Assembly: GCF_003324565.1 (NCBI RefSeq) | Contig: NZ_QOLA01000021.1 | Span: 1 to 64,000 of the forward strand | Reading direction: 5' to 3' | Length of the DNA: 64,000 bases | DNA from: Streptomyces sp. SDr-06 | GTDB lineage: Bacteria > Actinomycetota > Actinomycetes > Streptomycetales > Streptomycetaceae | In this document: piece by piece, positions 7,614-15,288 of the stretch | How the letters are laid out: the number at the start of each line of letters is the position of its first letter | How positions within the stretch are numbered: position 1 is the first letter of the stretch | Made by a program: the position numbers and the translations under genes | The notes under the pieces: model-generated | The model's input: only the letters and a program-made list of their open reading frames with translations | Database searches by the model: none | What the model was told of the DNA's origin: nothing

Positions 7614-8792
7614 CTACTCCGCCTTGTCGGCGTCGATGCCCAGGCCCGGCAGGAGGCCGGGCAGGAGCGGGGGCAGGGTGACGTTGGGGACCGGGGGCTT
7701 GTTCGGGGACTTGCCGGTCGGAGCGGGGGCGGTGCCGCCCGTGCCCGGCTCCAACAGGCCGCCGGTGTTGCCGCCGAGCAGGCCCTCGCTGGACGGAGAG
7801 CCCGTGGGCTGCGGCTTTCCGCCGGTGCTGGGGGTGGTGTGGCCCGAGGACGTGGACGAGGACGGTGTGGAGGGGTGGGTGGTGCCCGAGGAACCGCCGG
7901 GGTGCGAGGAGCTCTGCCTGCTGTGCGTGGTGGACGACGCCTTCGGCAGCAGCGACTGCAGCGGCTCGACCTCTTGGTCTATGGCGGCGAAGACCGAGCT
8001 CACCTTGTCGCCGACGTCGGTCAGCTGGGCGGGGAGCTTGCCGCGGAGCTTGCTCCAGCTCGCGCGGTGCGCCTGGGAGAAGGAGTTCAGGGCGGCGATG
8101 GGGCCGAGGGAGCCGTCCCTGGCGTAGGCCTGGTGCAGCAGGCGGTGGCCTTCGGAGGCGTCGTGCTCCATGCCGTTGAGGGCGCGCCGGACCTCGCCGA
8201 GCTGTTCGTGGTCGAGGTCGCCCGCGCGGCCCCGCTCCATGAGGCGTCTCGCCTCGGAGAGCCGGGTCGAGGCCTGGTCGAGGTAGAGCTCGCCCCGGCT
8301 CGCGTCGTCGTCGGCCATGCCGAGCTTGAGGTCCTCCATGCCGCGTTTCAGCCCGTACAGGGAATCACCGGGAAGGGCGTCGGAACTGGCAGCGGCCACG
8401 CCGCTGAACGCGCCCGCGGCCACACCGATGCTGAGTCCGCCCGCCGCAATGCCCTTGGACCAGCGGGAGCGGGGTCGCAATTTCCGGAGCGAGGTCGCCC
8501 GGTGGGCGCCGCGGCCGGTCCGCTGCTCGGGCACCTGAGGGTCGGCGGCACCTCCGCCGGCGAACATCCGCTCCATCTCGGCCATGAGCAGCGCCCGCTG
8601 CTCGATCTTGACCTGCGGATCCATCTCCGGCTTCGGCAGTTCGCCGAGCCCACCCGCCAGGGTCAACAGCCCGCTGGTGTCGGCCGGTTCGGCCGCGCCG
8701 GTCTCGGGTGTCTCCTGGTCGGCCGCCGAGGCTTCTTCCAGGGCCTGGGCGAAGGCGTTCGCCCGCCGGTGCGCCGATACGTTCGCGATCAC
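7614..8792 (-). CDS. rsbN: Membrane-bound anti-sigma factor RsbN
   Basis: A 392-residue protein: a cytoplasmic N-terminal region (1-110) ending in a basic stretch, one membrane segment at about 113-136 (KGIAAGGLSIGVAAGAFSGV), an external helical domain of the DUF5667 type (SSDALPGDSLYGLKRGMEDL onward), and a serine/threonine/proline/glycine-rich tail. In Streptomyces, RsbN binds and inhibits the developmental ECF sigma factor BldN through its N-terminal region. The neighbour upstream on the same strand is bldN, which fixes the identity. The start is GTG 8792, eight bases from a GGAGG site (8801-8805). An ECF-like promoter precedes it, consistent with known control of rsbN by BldN. Confidence 0.9.
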   Translation of the reverse strand: MIANVSAHRRANAFAQALEEASAADQETPETGAAEPADTSGLLTLAGGLGELPKPEMDPQVKIEQRALLMAEMERMFAGGGAADPQVPEQRTGRGAHRATSLRKLRPRSRWSKGIAAGGLSIGVAAGAFSGVAAASSDALPGDSLYGLKRGMEDLKLGMADDDASRGELYLDQASTRLSEARRLMERGRAGDLDHEQLGEVRRALNGMEHDASEGHRLLHQAYARDGSLGPIAALNSFSQAHRASWSKLRGKLPAQLTDVGDKVSSVFAAIDQEVEPLQSLLPKASSTTHSRQSSSHPGGSSGTTHPSTPSSSTSSGHTTPSTGGKPQPTGSPSSEGLLGGNTGGLLEPGTGGTAPAPTGKSPNKPPVPNVTLPPLLPGLLPGLGIDADKAE

Positions 8793-8819
8793 TGGCGGCA
8801 CCTCCTCTCGTCATCACGG

Positions 8820-8848
8820 TCGACTCCCCAAGGGGCCTGGAAGGTTGC
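8820..8848 (-). promoter_or_regulatory. Candidate BldN-type promoter of rsbN
   Basis: Read on the minus strand, GCAACC (8848-8843) and AGTCGA (8825-8820) are separated by 17 bases. The AAC in the first and GTC in the second element are typical of ECF sigma promoters. The implied start near 8813 leaves a short leader containing the GGAGG site. Confidence 0.35.
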
Positions 8849-9052
8849 ACGCCTTGAGCACATCCACACGATCGAGTGAGCGGCTGTGGACATGGCGTGA
8901 CCACAGGGAGCCTTCATCCCGCACAACGACGGACGCGGCACTTGGGTTACGGACGAAGGATGATCGGACCACAGCGTCATCGGGGGCTCACGGATGGTGA
9001 GTTGGACCCGCTCTCGGCGGGTCGGCGGGGGCCGTCCGGAGGGGCCGGGCGG

Positions 9053-9841
9053 TCAGCGGGCGTCGTCCGGGAGGAGCCGGGCGAGGGTGCGCACGGCCCG
9101 GTACTGGAGGGTCTTGATCGCGCCCTCGTTCTTGCCCATGACGCGGGCGGTCTCGGCGACCGAGAGGCCCTGGAGGAAGCGCAGGGTCACGCACTCCTGC
9201 TGCTGCGGGTTGAGCTTGCGCACGGCTTCGAGCAGGGCGGCGTTGGAGAGCGACTCCAGGACGGAGTCCTCGGGGGAGCGCTCGACCTCGTTGGCGTCGA
9301 GCATTTCGCCGGTGGTCACTTCGAGCCGGAATCGGCTCGACTTGAAGTGGTCGGCGACCAGGTTGCGCGCGATCGTGACCAGCCAGGCGCCGAAGTCGCG
9401 GCCCTGCCAGGTGAAGGTGGAGATCCGGCGCAGGGCGCGCAGGAACGTCTCGCTGGTGAGGTCCTCGGCCGTCGCCTTGCCGCCGACGCGGTAGTAGATG
9501 TAGCGGTACACGGTGTCGCTGTACTGGTCGTAGAGCCGGCCGAAGGCGTCCGCCTCGCCGGCCTGGGCGCGCTCGACGAGGTCCATCATGCGCGCGCTGT
9601 CGCTGTCGGCGGTGGGCCGGCGGGCGGTGGGCGTCGCGGACGTGCCCGTGCTGCGGCCGCCGCTGCGTCTCCCGACTGCGGCACCGCCGTCGGCCAGGGC
9701 ATAGCAGGGCCCGACAGGTGTTGCGGTGGCGAAGGCAGGGGCGCCGGCGTACGCGGTGGGGACGAAGACGCGCAGGCGGTCGACGACCGCCCCGCGCAGC
9801 GTAGCCAGGCCCGAGGCGTCAACCCCGACGTGTGGGTACAC
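9053..9841 (-). CDS. bldN: ECF sigma factor BldN
   Basis: A 262-residue sigma factor. Residues 1 to about 84 are an unusual N-terminal extension (starting VYPHVGVDASGLATLRG, ending TARRPTADSDSAR), then region 2 starts at MMDLVERAQAGEADAFG and contains DQYSDTVYRYIYYR, and region 4 contains LNPQQQECVTLRFLQGLS and GKNEGAIKTLQYRAV. In S. coelicolor BldN is made as a pro-protein whose extension of similar length is removed, and it directs genes for aerial hyphae, including bldM and the chaplins. GTG 9841 matches the orthologue's start and has GGGAG upstream; an in-frame upstream ATG at 9895 lacks this support. rsbN lies downstream, and a hairpin at 10214 separates it from the gene upstream. Confidence 0.95.
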   Translation of the reverse strand: MYPHVGVDASGLATLRGAVVDRLRVFVPTAYAGAPAFATATPVGPCYALADGGAAVGRRSGGRSTGTSATPTARRPTADSDSARMMDLVERAQAGEADAFGRLYDQYSDTVYRYIYYRVGGKATAEDLTSETFLRALRRISTFTWQGRDFGAWLVTIARNLVADHFKSSRFRLEVTTGEMLDANEVERSPEDSVLESLSNAALLEAVRKLNPQQQECVTLRFLQGLSVAETARVMGKNEGAIKTLQYRAVRTLARLLPDDAR

Positions 9842-9930
9842 GGGACTCCCAGAGGCAGAGCTTCCATCACGTGCAGTGCGGAACCGTTCACCCATCGTGG
9901 CGATGTACGGGTTCCGGATTGCGTCTGAGG

Positions 9931-9936
9931 AGAATA
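9931..9936 (-). promoter_or_regulatory. Possible bldN -10 box
   Basis: TATTCT on the minus strand, about 90 bases before the bldN start, is the best vegetative-type -10 sequence in the region. No convincing -35 was found. Confidence 0.25.
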
Positions 9937-10213
9937 ACGCTTCGTGCAGGGAGCGCTACACCCAGTTGCTCAAATCGTCGATTCCGTCGCTTCTGTTACG
10001 TCTCTGGGTCGGTTCAAGTCGCACAACGTGAGCAGAACTTGATCGGATTGCTTCCGGATCTGTCCGCGCCGGGGATCTGTTGTGCCCGGGTGTGGGCAAC
10101 GGGGCTGGCGGGCCAAGGGGGATGGGGCGAAACCCCCACAATCGAATATTCCGGCGGCCGGCGACCGGTGCTGACGGCCCGTGGCTGCGGAGGGTGGCGT
10201 CCGGGGTCGGCGA

Positions 10214-10245
10214 AGGCGCGGTCGGCCACCTGGCCGACCGCGCCT
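10214..10245 (-). terminator. Terminator of the HAD phosphatase gene
   Basis: A perfect 15-base inverted repeat, AGGCGCGGTCGGCCA (10214-10228) with its complement at 10231-10245, just past the 3' end at 10261. The two-base centre means about 13 pairs can form. Confidence 0.8.
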
Positions 10246-10260
10246 GAGGAGCGGGGTTGG

Positions 10261-11211
10261 TTACCGGCGGCGACGGTGCAGGGCGACCGCGGCGGCCGTG
10301 CCGCCCGCCAGCGCGCCGACGCCGGCCGCGGCCGGGATGCCGACCTTCGCGGCCTTGCGGCCGGTGCGGTAGTCGCGCAGCCGCCACTCGCGCTCGCGGG
10401 CGTGCTTGCGGAGCTTGGCGTCGGGGTTGATCGCGTAGGGGTGGCCGACGAGCGAGAGCATCGGGATGTCGTTGTGCGAATCGCTGTACGCGGCGCAGCG
10501 GGCCAGGTCGAGCCCCTCGGCCGCGGCCAGCGCCCGGACCGCCTCGGCCTTGGCGGGGCCGTGCAGCGGCTCGCCCACCAGGCGCCCCGTGTAGACGCCG
10601 TCCACGGACTCGGCGACCGTGCCGAGCGCGCCGGTCAGGCCGAGGCGGCGGGCGATGATCGTCGCGGTCTCGACGGGCGCGGCCGTCACCAGCCAGACCT
10701 TCTGGCCCGCGTCGAGGTGGGCCTGGGCGAGCGCGCGGGTGCCGGGCCAGATGCGGTCGGCCATGTACTCGTCGTAGATCTCCTCGCCGATGGACATCAG
10801 CTCGGAGACGCGGTGGCCCTTGACGATGGACAGCGCGCTGTCGCGGGCGTCCTGCATGTGCTCGGGGTCCTCGACGCCGGCCAGCCGGAACCAGGCCTGC
10901 TGCCAGGCGAACCGCGCGAGCTCGCGCCGCTGGAAGAACTTCCGCTTGTACAGGCCCCGGCCGAAGTGGAAGAGGGCGGCGCCCTGCATCACGGTGTTGT
11001 CTAGGTCGAAGAAGGCGGCGGCGAGATCGTCCCCGACGACGGGGAACTCGGGCTCCGGTGGATTCTCGTCGGCCATGGCCTGCGCCAGCTCCGCCAGCGC
11101 TGCCAGTTCCTGCGAGGACTTTCGGGCTGCCTCGGCTGCGGCCTCGCCGGCCAGCACGCTGCGTGCTGTCGCCGAGCGCCTACGAGGGGTGAGCCATCCC
11201 AGTGCGGCCAT
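10261..11211 (-). CDS. HAD-IB family (SerB-like) phosphatase
   Basis: A 316-residue HAD-superfamily hydrolase of subfamily IB. FFDLDNTVMQGAALFHFGRG (about residues 67-86) holds the DxD motif, VWLVTAAPVE the motif II threonine, KAEAVRA the lysine, and YSDSHNDIPML the acidic motif IV. This subfamily includes phosphoserine phosphatase and lipid-phosphate phosphatases. The first 60 residues are polar and helical. Near the C-terminus, GIPAAAGVGALAGGTAAAVAL followed by HRRRR looks like a membrane anchor with a positive end, which would place the enzyme at the inner membrane face. The gene lies upstream of bldN on the same strand, separated from it by a terminator, and diverges from the glutaredoxin gene. 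Confidence 0.87.
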   Translation of the reverse strand: MAALGWLTPRRRSATARSVLAGEAAAEAARKSSQELAALAELAQAMADENPPEPEFPVVGDDLAAAFFDLDNTVMQGAALFHFGRGLYKRKFFQRRELARFAWQQAWFRLAGVEDPEHMQDARDSALSIVKGHRVSELMSIGEEIYDEYMADRIWPGTRALAQAHLDAGQKVWLVTAAPVETATIIARRLGLTGALGTVAESVDGVYTGRLVGEPLHGPAKAEAVRALAAAEGLDLARCAAYSDSHNDIPMLSLVGHPYAINPDAKLRKHAREREWRLRDYRTGRKAAKVGIPAAAGVGALAGGTAAAVALHRRRR

Positions 11212-11342
11212 GTCGTGAGCATAGCCAGTCTGTTCGGAACTTCCCGACTCGCCGGGATGCGATGGCGTGAACTCTCCGAGACCGCCGCGTTAAACGGACG
11301 ATCCGGGCGTATGGGTCCGCCCGGTGCGCCGGGGGTTGGAGA

Positions 11343-11636
11343 ATGGAAGGCATGAGTCCCTTGCTGCGACGTACGAAGAAGCCGGGCGGGAGCCCTGCCG
11401 ACCGGGTGGTCACGTTGATCGGGAAGCCCGGTTGCCATCTGTGCGACGACGCCCAGGAGGTGATCGAGGCCGTGTGCGCCGAGACGGGTGCGTCCTGGGA
11501 GAAGAAGGACATCACCCAGGACGAGGCGCTGTACAAGGAGTACTGGGAGCAGATTCCGGTCGTGCTGGTCGACGGCGAGCAGCACACCTTCTGGCGGGTG
11601 GACCCCGTACGCCTCAAAGGCGCGCTGGTCGGCTGA
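11343..11636 (+). CDS. Glutaredoxin-like protein (DUF836 type)
   Basis: A 97-residue thioredoxin-fold protein. After a basic start, VVTLIGKPGCHLCDDAQEVI holds a CxxC redox pair (CHLC) following the first strand, and IPVVLVDGEQ carries the cis-proline typical of the fold. It ends with KGALVG. Glutaredoxin-like members of this type probably act as thiol reductants in the cytoplasm, in actinobacteria perhaps with mycothiol; the partner is unknown. ATG 11343 is given; ATG 11352, preceded directly by GGAAGG, is possible but too close. The position next to the redox sensor rex suggests a shared link to redox balance. Confidence 0.85.
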   Translation: MEGMSPLLRRTKKPGGSPADRVVTLIGKPGCHLCDDAQEVIEAVCAETGASWEKKDITQDEALYKEYWEQIPVVLVDGEQHTFWRVDPVRLKGALVG

Positions 11637-11674
11637 TCCTGGGCGAGTCCGGGCGGTGGGGGCTGAACAGCCAA

Positions 11675-11779
11675 ATGAGGGCGATCGCGATAGTTGCGGT
11701 TACCATCATGGTCGTTTTGCTGTGGTTCGGGGGTATCGCTGTGAGGAGTGTGTGCGGCCTTGCCCCCTTCGGGTCCTGA
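11675..11779 (+). CDS. Possible 34-residue membrane peptide
   Basis: A short frame encoding AIAIVAVTIMVVLLWFGGI, a clear membrane-spanning stretch, followed by AVRSVCGLAPFGS. There is no good ribosome site (only GTGGGGG about 13 bases upstream) and third-position GC is lower than in neighbouring genes. It lies between the glutaredoxin gene and the Rex operator. It may be a real small membrane protein or chance; I lean towards doubt. Confidence 0.25.
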   Translation: MRAIAIVAVTIMVVLLWFGGIAVRSVCGLAPFGS

Positions 11780-11866
11780 ACGGACTGAACCCGTTCGTGG
11801 TTCCGCGATCCGCTCCCCGGGTCGCGTGAGCCCGGTCACTTTGCTCGGACAAAGCGGACACCATCT

Positions 11867-11884
11867 TTGTGCACGCGTTCACAA
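11867..11884 (+). promoter_or_regulatory. Rex operator (ROP)
   Basis: TTGTGCACGCGTTCACAA, an 18-base near-perfect inverted repeat matching the Rex consensus TTGTGAANNNNTTCACAA at all but one position. It overlaps the -35 element of the rex promoter, so bound Rex would block polymerase. This is the autoregulatory site of the rex-hem cluster; Rex leaves it when NADH rises. Confidence 0.92.
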
Positions 11885-11895
11885 AGACATAGCCT
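11867..11895 (+). promoter_or_regulatory. rex-hem promoter
   Basis: TTGTGC (11867-11872) and TAGCCT (11890-11895) are separated by 17 bases, giving a start near 11902 and a 60-base leader to rex. The -35 hexamer is the left arm of the Rex operator. Confidence 0.6.
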
Positions 11896-11960
11896 GCATC
11901 CGACGGGGCGGTCCTGGGACATGTGGCCGCCTGCAGCCCCGCTCATCCCGCAGGAGCACC

Positions 11961-12734
11961 GTGGCAACTGGCCGAACTCACCGACCGGCGACCCGAAGCC
12001 GAGGAATCCCCGAGGCCACCGTCGCCAGGCTTCCGCTGTATCTGCGTGCGCTCACCGGACTCTCGGAGCGCTCCGTGCCGACGGTCTCCTCGGAGGAACT
12101 CGCGGCCGCCGCGGGGGTCAACTCCGCGAAGCTGCGCAAGGACTTCTCGTACCTGGGCTCGTACGGCACCCGCGGTGTGGGGTACGACGTCGAGTATCTC
12201 GTCTACCAGATCTCCCGGGAACTGGGCCTGACCCAGGACTGGCCGGTTGTCATCGTCGGTATCGGCAACCTCGGCGCCGCGCTCGCCAACTACGGCGGCT
12301 TCGCCTCCCGCGGCTTCCGGGTCGCGGCCCTCATAGACGCCGACCCCGCGATGGCCGGGAAGCCGGTGGCCGGGATGCCGGTGCAGCACACCGACGACCT
12401 GGAGAAGATCATCAGCGAGAACGGGGTCTCGATCGGGGTCATCGCGACCCCGGCGGGCGCCGCTCAGCAGGTCTGCGACCGCCTCGTCGCGGCCGGGGTG
12501 ACCTCCATCCTCAACTTCGCGCCGACCGTCCTTTCGGTGCCCGAGGGCGTCGACGTGCGCAAGGTCGACCTCTCCATCGAGCTCCAGATCCTCGCCTTCC
12601 ACGAGCAGCGCAAGGCCGGCGAGGAAGCCGCTGTCGCCGAGGCCGCCGCGGCCGTCGTGCCGCCGGTGCGGGGCGCCGTGACCAATGGCCGGAAGGGACC
12701 GGACGGGGACATGCCCGCCGTGATGCCGGCATGA
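11961..12734 (+). CDS. rex: Redox-sensing transcriptional repressor Rex
   Basis: A 257-residue repressor that senses the NADH/NAD+ ratio. The N-terminal winged helix includes IPEATVARLPLYLRAL and ELAAAAGVNSAKLRKDFSYL; the Rossmann domain has VVIVGIGNLGAALANYGGF (the GxGxxG loop) and NFAPTVLSVPEGV; a C-terminal swapped helix follows and a variable tail ends DGDMPAVMPA. In S. coelicolor, Rex represses cydABCD, nuo and rex-hemACD when oxygen is ample. The start is GTG 11961 with AGGAG at 11952-11956, matching the known N-terminus. The stop overlaps the hemA start (ATGA), so they are translated together. The operator at 11867 makes the gene autoregulated. Confidence 0.97.
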   Translation: MATGRTHRPATRSRGIPEATVARLPLYLRALTGLSERSVPTVSSEELAAAAGVNSAKLRKDFSYLGSYGTRGVGYDVEYLVYQISRELGLTQDWPVVIVGIGNLGAALANYGGFASRGFRVAALIDADPAMAGKPVAGMPVQHTDDLEKIISENGVSIGVIATPAGAAQQVCDRLVAAGVTSILNFAPTVLSVPEGVDVRKVDLSIELQILAFHEQRKAGEEAAVAEAAAAVVPPVRGAVTNGRKGPDGDMPAVMPA

Positions 12735-14332
12735 GCCTCCTGGTCGTCGGCCTGAGCCACCGCAGTGCCCCCGTCAGCGTCCTGGAGCGGGCCTCCCTCT
12801 CCGCGGACGCGCAGGCCAAGCTGCTCCACGACACCCTCGCCGCCGAGCCCGCCGCCGAGGCCGCGGTGCTCGCCACCTGCAACCGCATCGAGCTGTACGC
12901 CGACGTGGACAAGTTCCACGCGGGCGTCGCCGAGCTCTCCACACTGCTCGCCCAGCACAGCGGCGTCGGCCTCGAAGAGCTCACTCCTTATCTGTATGTG
13001 CACTACGAGGACCGGGCCGTCCACCACCTCTTCTCGGTGGCCTGCGGACTCGACTCCATGGTGGTGGGCGAGGGCCAGATCCTCGGGCAGATCAAGGACA
13101 CCCTCGCGCTCGGGCAGGAACTGCACACCGCCGGACGCCTGCTGAACGACCTGTTCCAGCAGGCGCTGCGGGTCGGCAAGCGCGCCCACAGCGAGACGGG
13201 CATCGACCGGGCCGGGCAGTCGCTCGTCACCTTCGGGCTCGAACAGCTCGCCGCCGGGGTCGAGGTCGAGAGCTGGGCCAAGGGCAAGCGGGCGCTGGTC
13301 ATCGGCGCGGGCTCCATGTCCTCGCTCGCGGCCGCGACGCTGGCGCGGACCGGCGTCGACGAGATCGTGGTCGCCAACCGCACGCACGCCCGCGCCGAAC
13401 GGCTCGTCGAGATCCTCGGCGAGGCCGGCACGGCCGCGCGCGCGGTCGCGATGGCCGATGTCGCACGGGAACTGACACGAGTCGACATCGCGGTGTCCTG
13501 CACCGGCGCGACGGGTCTGGTGCTGACCGGCGAGGCCGTGGCCGCCGCGGTCGGCGAGGAGCTGAAGGCGGCCGAGCCGGCCGTGTCGGCCTCCGCCGCT
13601 TCCGCCGCGGGCTGTCCCGTCGACTTTTCCGGCGCGGCGGCCGCGGGTGCCGCGGTGGCCGGGTTCGGGGTGGTGGACGAGGCGCTCAGGGCCGACGGCG
13701 CGGCCGCCGCGACCCCGGGTGCCGACGCCGACTCCCTTGAGCTGCACGGCAGTTGGGCCGAGAACACCCAGCGGCGCATCTCCCGTGCCCGCCGCGACAT
13801 TCCCGTGGCGGCCGGGCCCGTGAAGCTGGCGCTGCTCGACCTCGCCATGCCGCGGGACATCGACGCCGCCGTGCACCGCGTTCCCGGGGTGCGGCTCGTC
13901 GACATCGAGTCGCTCGCCGAGGCGTCCGCCGACGCGCCCATGGCCGCCGATGTGGACCAGGTGCGCTCGATCGTCTCCGACGAGGTGGCCGCGTTCGGCG
14001 CCGCCCAGCGGGCCGCGCACATCACGCCCACCGTGGTCGCGCTGCGGGCCATGGCCGCCGAGGTCGTGGCCGGCGAGGTCGCGCGCCTGGAGGGCCGACT
14101 TCCGGGGCTGGACGACAAGCAGCGCTCCGAGGTCACCCAGACCGTGCGCCGCGTCGTCGACAAGCTCCTGCACGCACCGACGGTGCGGATCAAGCAGCTC
14201 GCGGCCGAACCCGGCGGCGCCGGGTACGCGGACGCGCTGCGGACTCTCTTCGACCTCGACCCGGAGACGGTCGCCGCCGTGTCCAGGGCCGATCTGAACG
14301 ACGCCGATGTCAAGAACCGAGGGCGGTCATGA
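12731..14332 (+). CDS. hemA: Glutamyl-tRNA reductase
   Basis: A 533-residue enzyme that reduces glutamyl-tRNA(Glu) to glutamate-1-semialdehyde with NADPH, the first committed step of C5-pathway tetrapyrrole synthesis. VGLSHRSAPVSVLE (residues 5-18) starts the catalytic domain, TCNRIELY carries the active cysteine, DSMVVGEGQILGQIK is conserved, VIGAGSM is the NADPH-binding loop, and the C-terminal helices end the dimerisation domain. An alanine-rich insertion of roughly 90 residues lies between the VSCTGAT segment and LLDLAMPRDID, making it longer than the usual 420-450; it contains its own cysteine. It overlaps rex and hemC by four bases each, so it is the second gene of a Rex-controlled operon and the product passes to HemL, encoded at 53.7 kb. 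Confidence 0.96.
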   Translation: MSLLVVGLSHRSAPVSVLERASLSADAQAKLLHDTLAAEPAAEAAVLATCNRIELYADVDKFHAGVAELSTLLAQHSGVGLEELTPYLYVHYEDRAVHHLFSVACGLDSMVVGEGQILGQIKDTLALGQELHTAGRLLNDLFQQALRVGKRAHSETGIDRAGQSLVTFGLEQLAAGVEVESWAKGKRALVIGAGSMSSLAAATLARTGVDEIVVANRTHARAERLVEILGEAGTAARAVAMADVARELTRVDIAVSCTGATGLVLTGEAVAAAVGEELKAAEPAVSASAASAAGCPVDFSGAAAAGAAVAGFGVVDEALRADGAAAATPGADADSLELHGSWAENTQRRISRARRDIPVAAGPVKLALLDLAMPRDIDAAVHRVPGVRLVDIESLAEASADAPMAADVDQVRSIVSDEVAAFGAAQRAAHITPTVVALRAMAAEVVAGEVARLEGRLPGLDDKQRSEVTQTVRRVVDKLLHAPTVRIKQLAAEPGGAGYADALRTLFDLDPETVAAVSRADLNDADVKNRGRS

Positions 14333-15288
14333 CCGAGAAAGCACTGAGACTCGGGACCAGGCGCAGCAAGCTCGCCATGGCCCAGTCCGGCCATGTGGCC
14401 GACGCCGTACGGCAGTTGACCGGGCGTCCCGTCGAGCTGGTGGAGATCACCACGTACGGCGACACCTCCCGCGAGCACCTCGCCCAGATCGGCGGCACCG
14501 GTGTGTTCGTCGTCGCGCTGCGCGACGCGCTGCTGCGCGGCGAGGTCGACTTCGCGGTGCACTCCCTCAAGGACCTGCCCACCGCCCAGCACCCCGACCT
14601 GGTGCTGGCCGCGGTGCCGGTGCGCGAGGACCCGCGTGACGTGCTGGTCGCGCGCGACGGGCTGACCTTCGCCGAACTCCCGGACGGCGCCCGTGTGGGC
14701 ACCGGTTCGCCACGGCGGATGGCGCAGCTCAACGCGTACGCCCGCAGCCACGGGATGACGATCGAGACCGTGCCGATCCGCGGCAACATCGACACCCGCG
14801 TCGGATACGTCACCAAGGGCGAGCTCGACGCGGTGGTCCTGGCCGCCGCGGGGCTCAACCGCATCGGACGCAGCGACGTCGTGACCGACTTCCTGTCGGT
14901 CGACACCGTTTTGCCCGCCCCCGGCCAGGGGGCCCTGGCGATCGAGTGCACGGCGGCCGACGCCGACCTCGCCGCCGCGCTCGCCGAGCTCGACGACCCG
15001 TTCACGCGGGCCGCCGTGACCGCCGAGCGGTCCCTGCTCGCCGCCCTGGAGGCCGGCTGCAGCGCACCTGTGGGTGCGCTGGCCGACCTGCTGGCCGACG
15101 GGCAGGTTGTTCATGAGATGCGCCTGCGCGGAGTTGTCGGTACCACCGACGGTTCCTCGCTGGTGCAGCTGTCCACCACCGGTCCCGTACCCACGTCGCA
15201 CGACGAAGCGATGGCCCTCGGACGCGAACTCGCGGACGAGATGCTCGCCAAGGGTGCGGCCGGTCTTATGGGGGAGCGAGCACTTTGA
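14329..15288 (+). CDS. hemC: Hydroxymethylbilane synthase (porphobilinogen deaminase)
   Basis: A 319-residue cytoplasmic enzyme that joins four porphobilinogens into hydroxymethylbilane. LRLGTRRSKLAMAQSGHVAD opens domain 1, VHSLKDLPT and GTGSPRRMAQL carry the substrate-binding lysine and arginines, IRGNIDTRV follows, and LEAGCSAPVGALA near residue 245 has the cysteine that holds the dipyrromethane cofactor. Length and all key residues are normal. It overlaps hemA (ATGA at 14329) and is followed by the CobA/HemD fusion through a TTGA overlap, so the products of this operon act in order. Confidence 0.97.
   Translation: MTEKALRLGTRRSKLAMAQSGHVADAVRQLTGRPVELVEITTYGDTSREHLAQIGGTGVFVVALRDALLRGEVDFAVHSLKDLPTAQHPDLVLAAVPVREDPRDVLVARDGLTFAELPDGARVGTGSPRRMAQLNAYARSHGMTIETVPIRGNIDTRVGYVTKGELDAVVLAAAGLNRIGRSDVVTDFLSVDTVLPAPGQGALAIECTAADADLAAALAELDDPFTRAAVTAERSLLAALEAGCSAPVGALADLLADGQVVHEMRLRGVVGTTDGSSLVQLSTTGPVPTSHDEAMALGRELADEMLAKGAAGLMGERAL

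Larger units (their letters stand above)
9842..10260. other. Long bldN upstream region
   Basis: About 420 bases without a gene. The part next to bldN holds the possible promoter, a GAATATTC palindrome lies at 10144-10151, and a terminator hairpin fills the far end. The long upstream region fits a gene under heavy control, but I could not place a confident operator in it. Confidence 0.5.

Noticed and set aside
7614..7950. Possible separate secreted protein from the serine/proline-rich 3' part of rsbN
   Set aside because: It is continuous with the anti-sigma frame and forms its extracytoplasmic tail.
9985..10025. BldD-like half-site upstream of bldN (CTGGGT region)
   Set aside because: Only one half fits the later BldD palindrome, so it was not listed although BldD control of bldN is known elsewhere.
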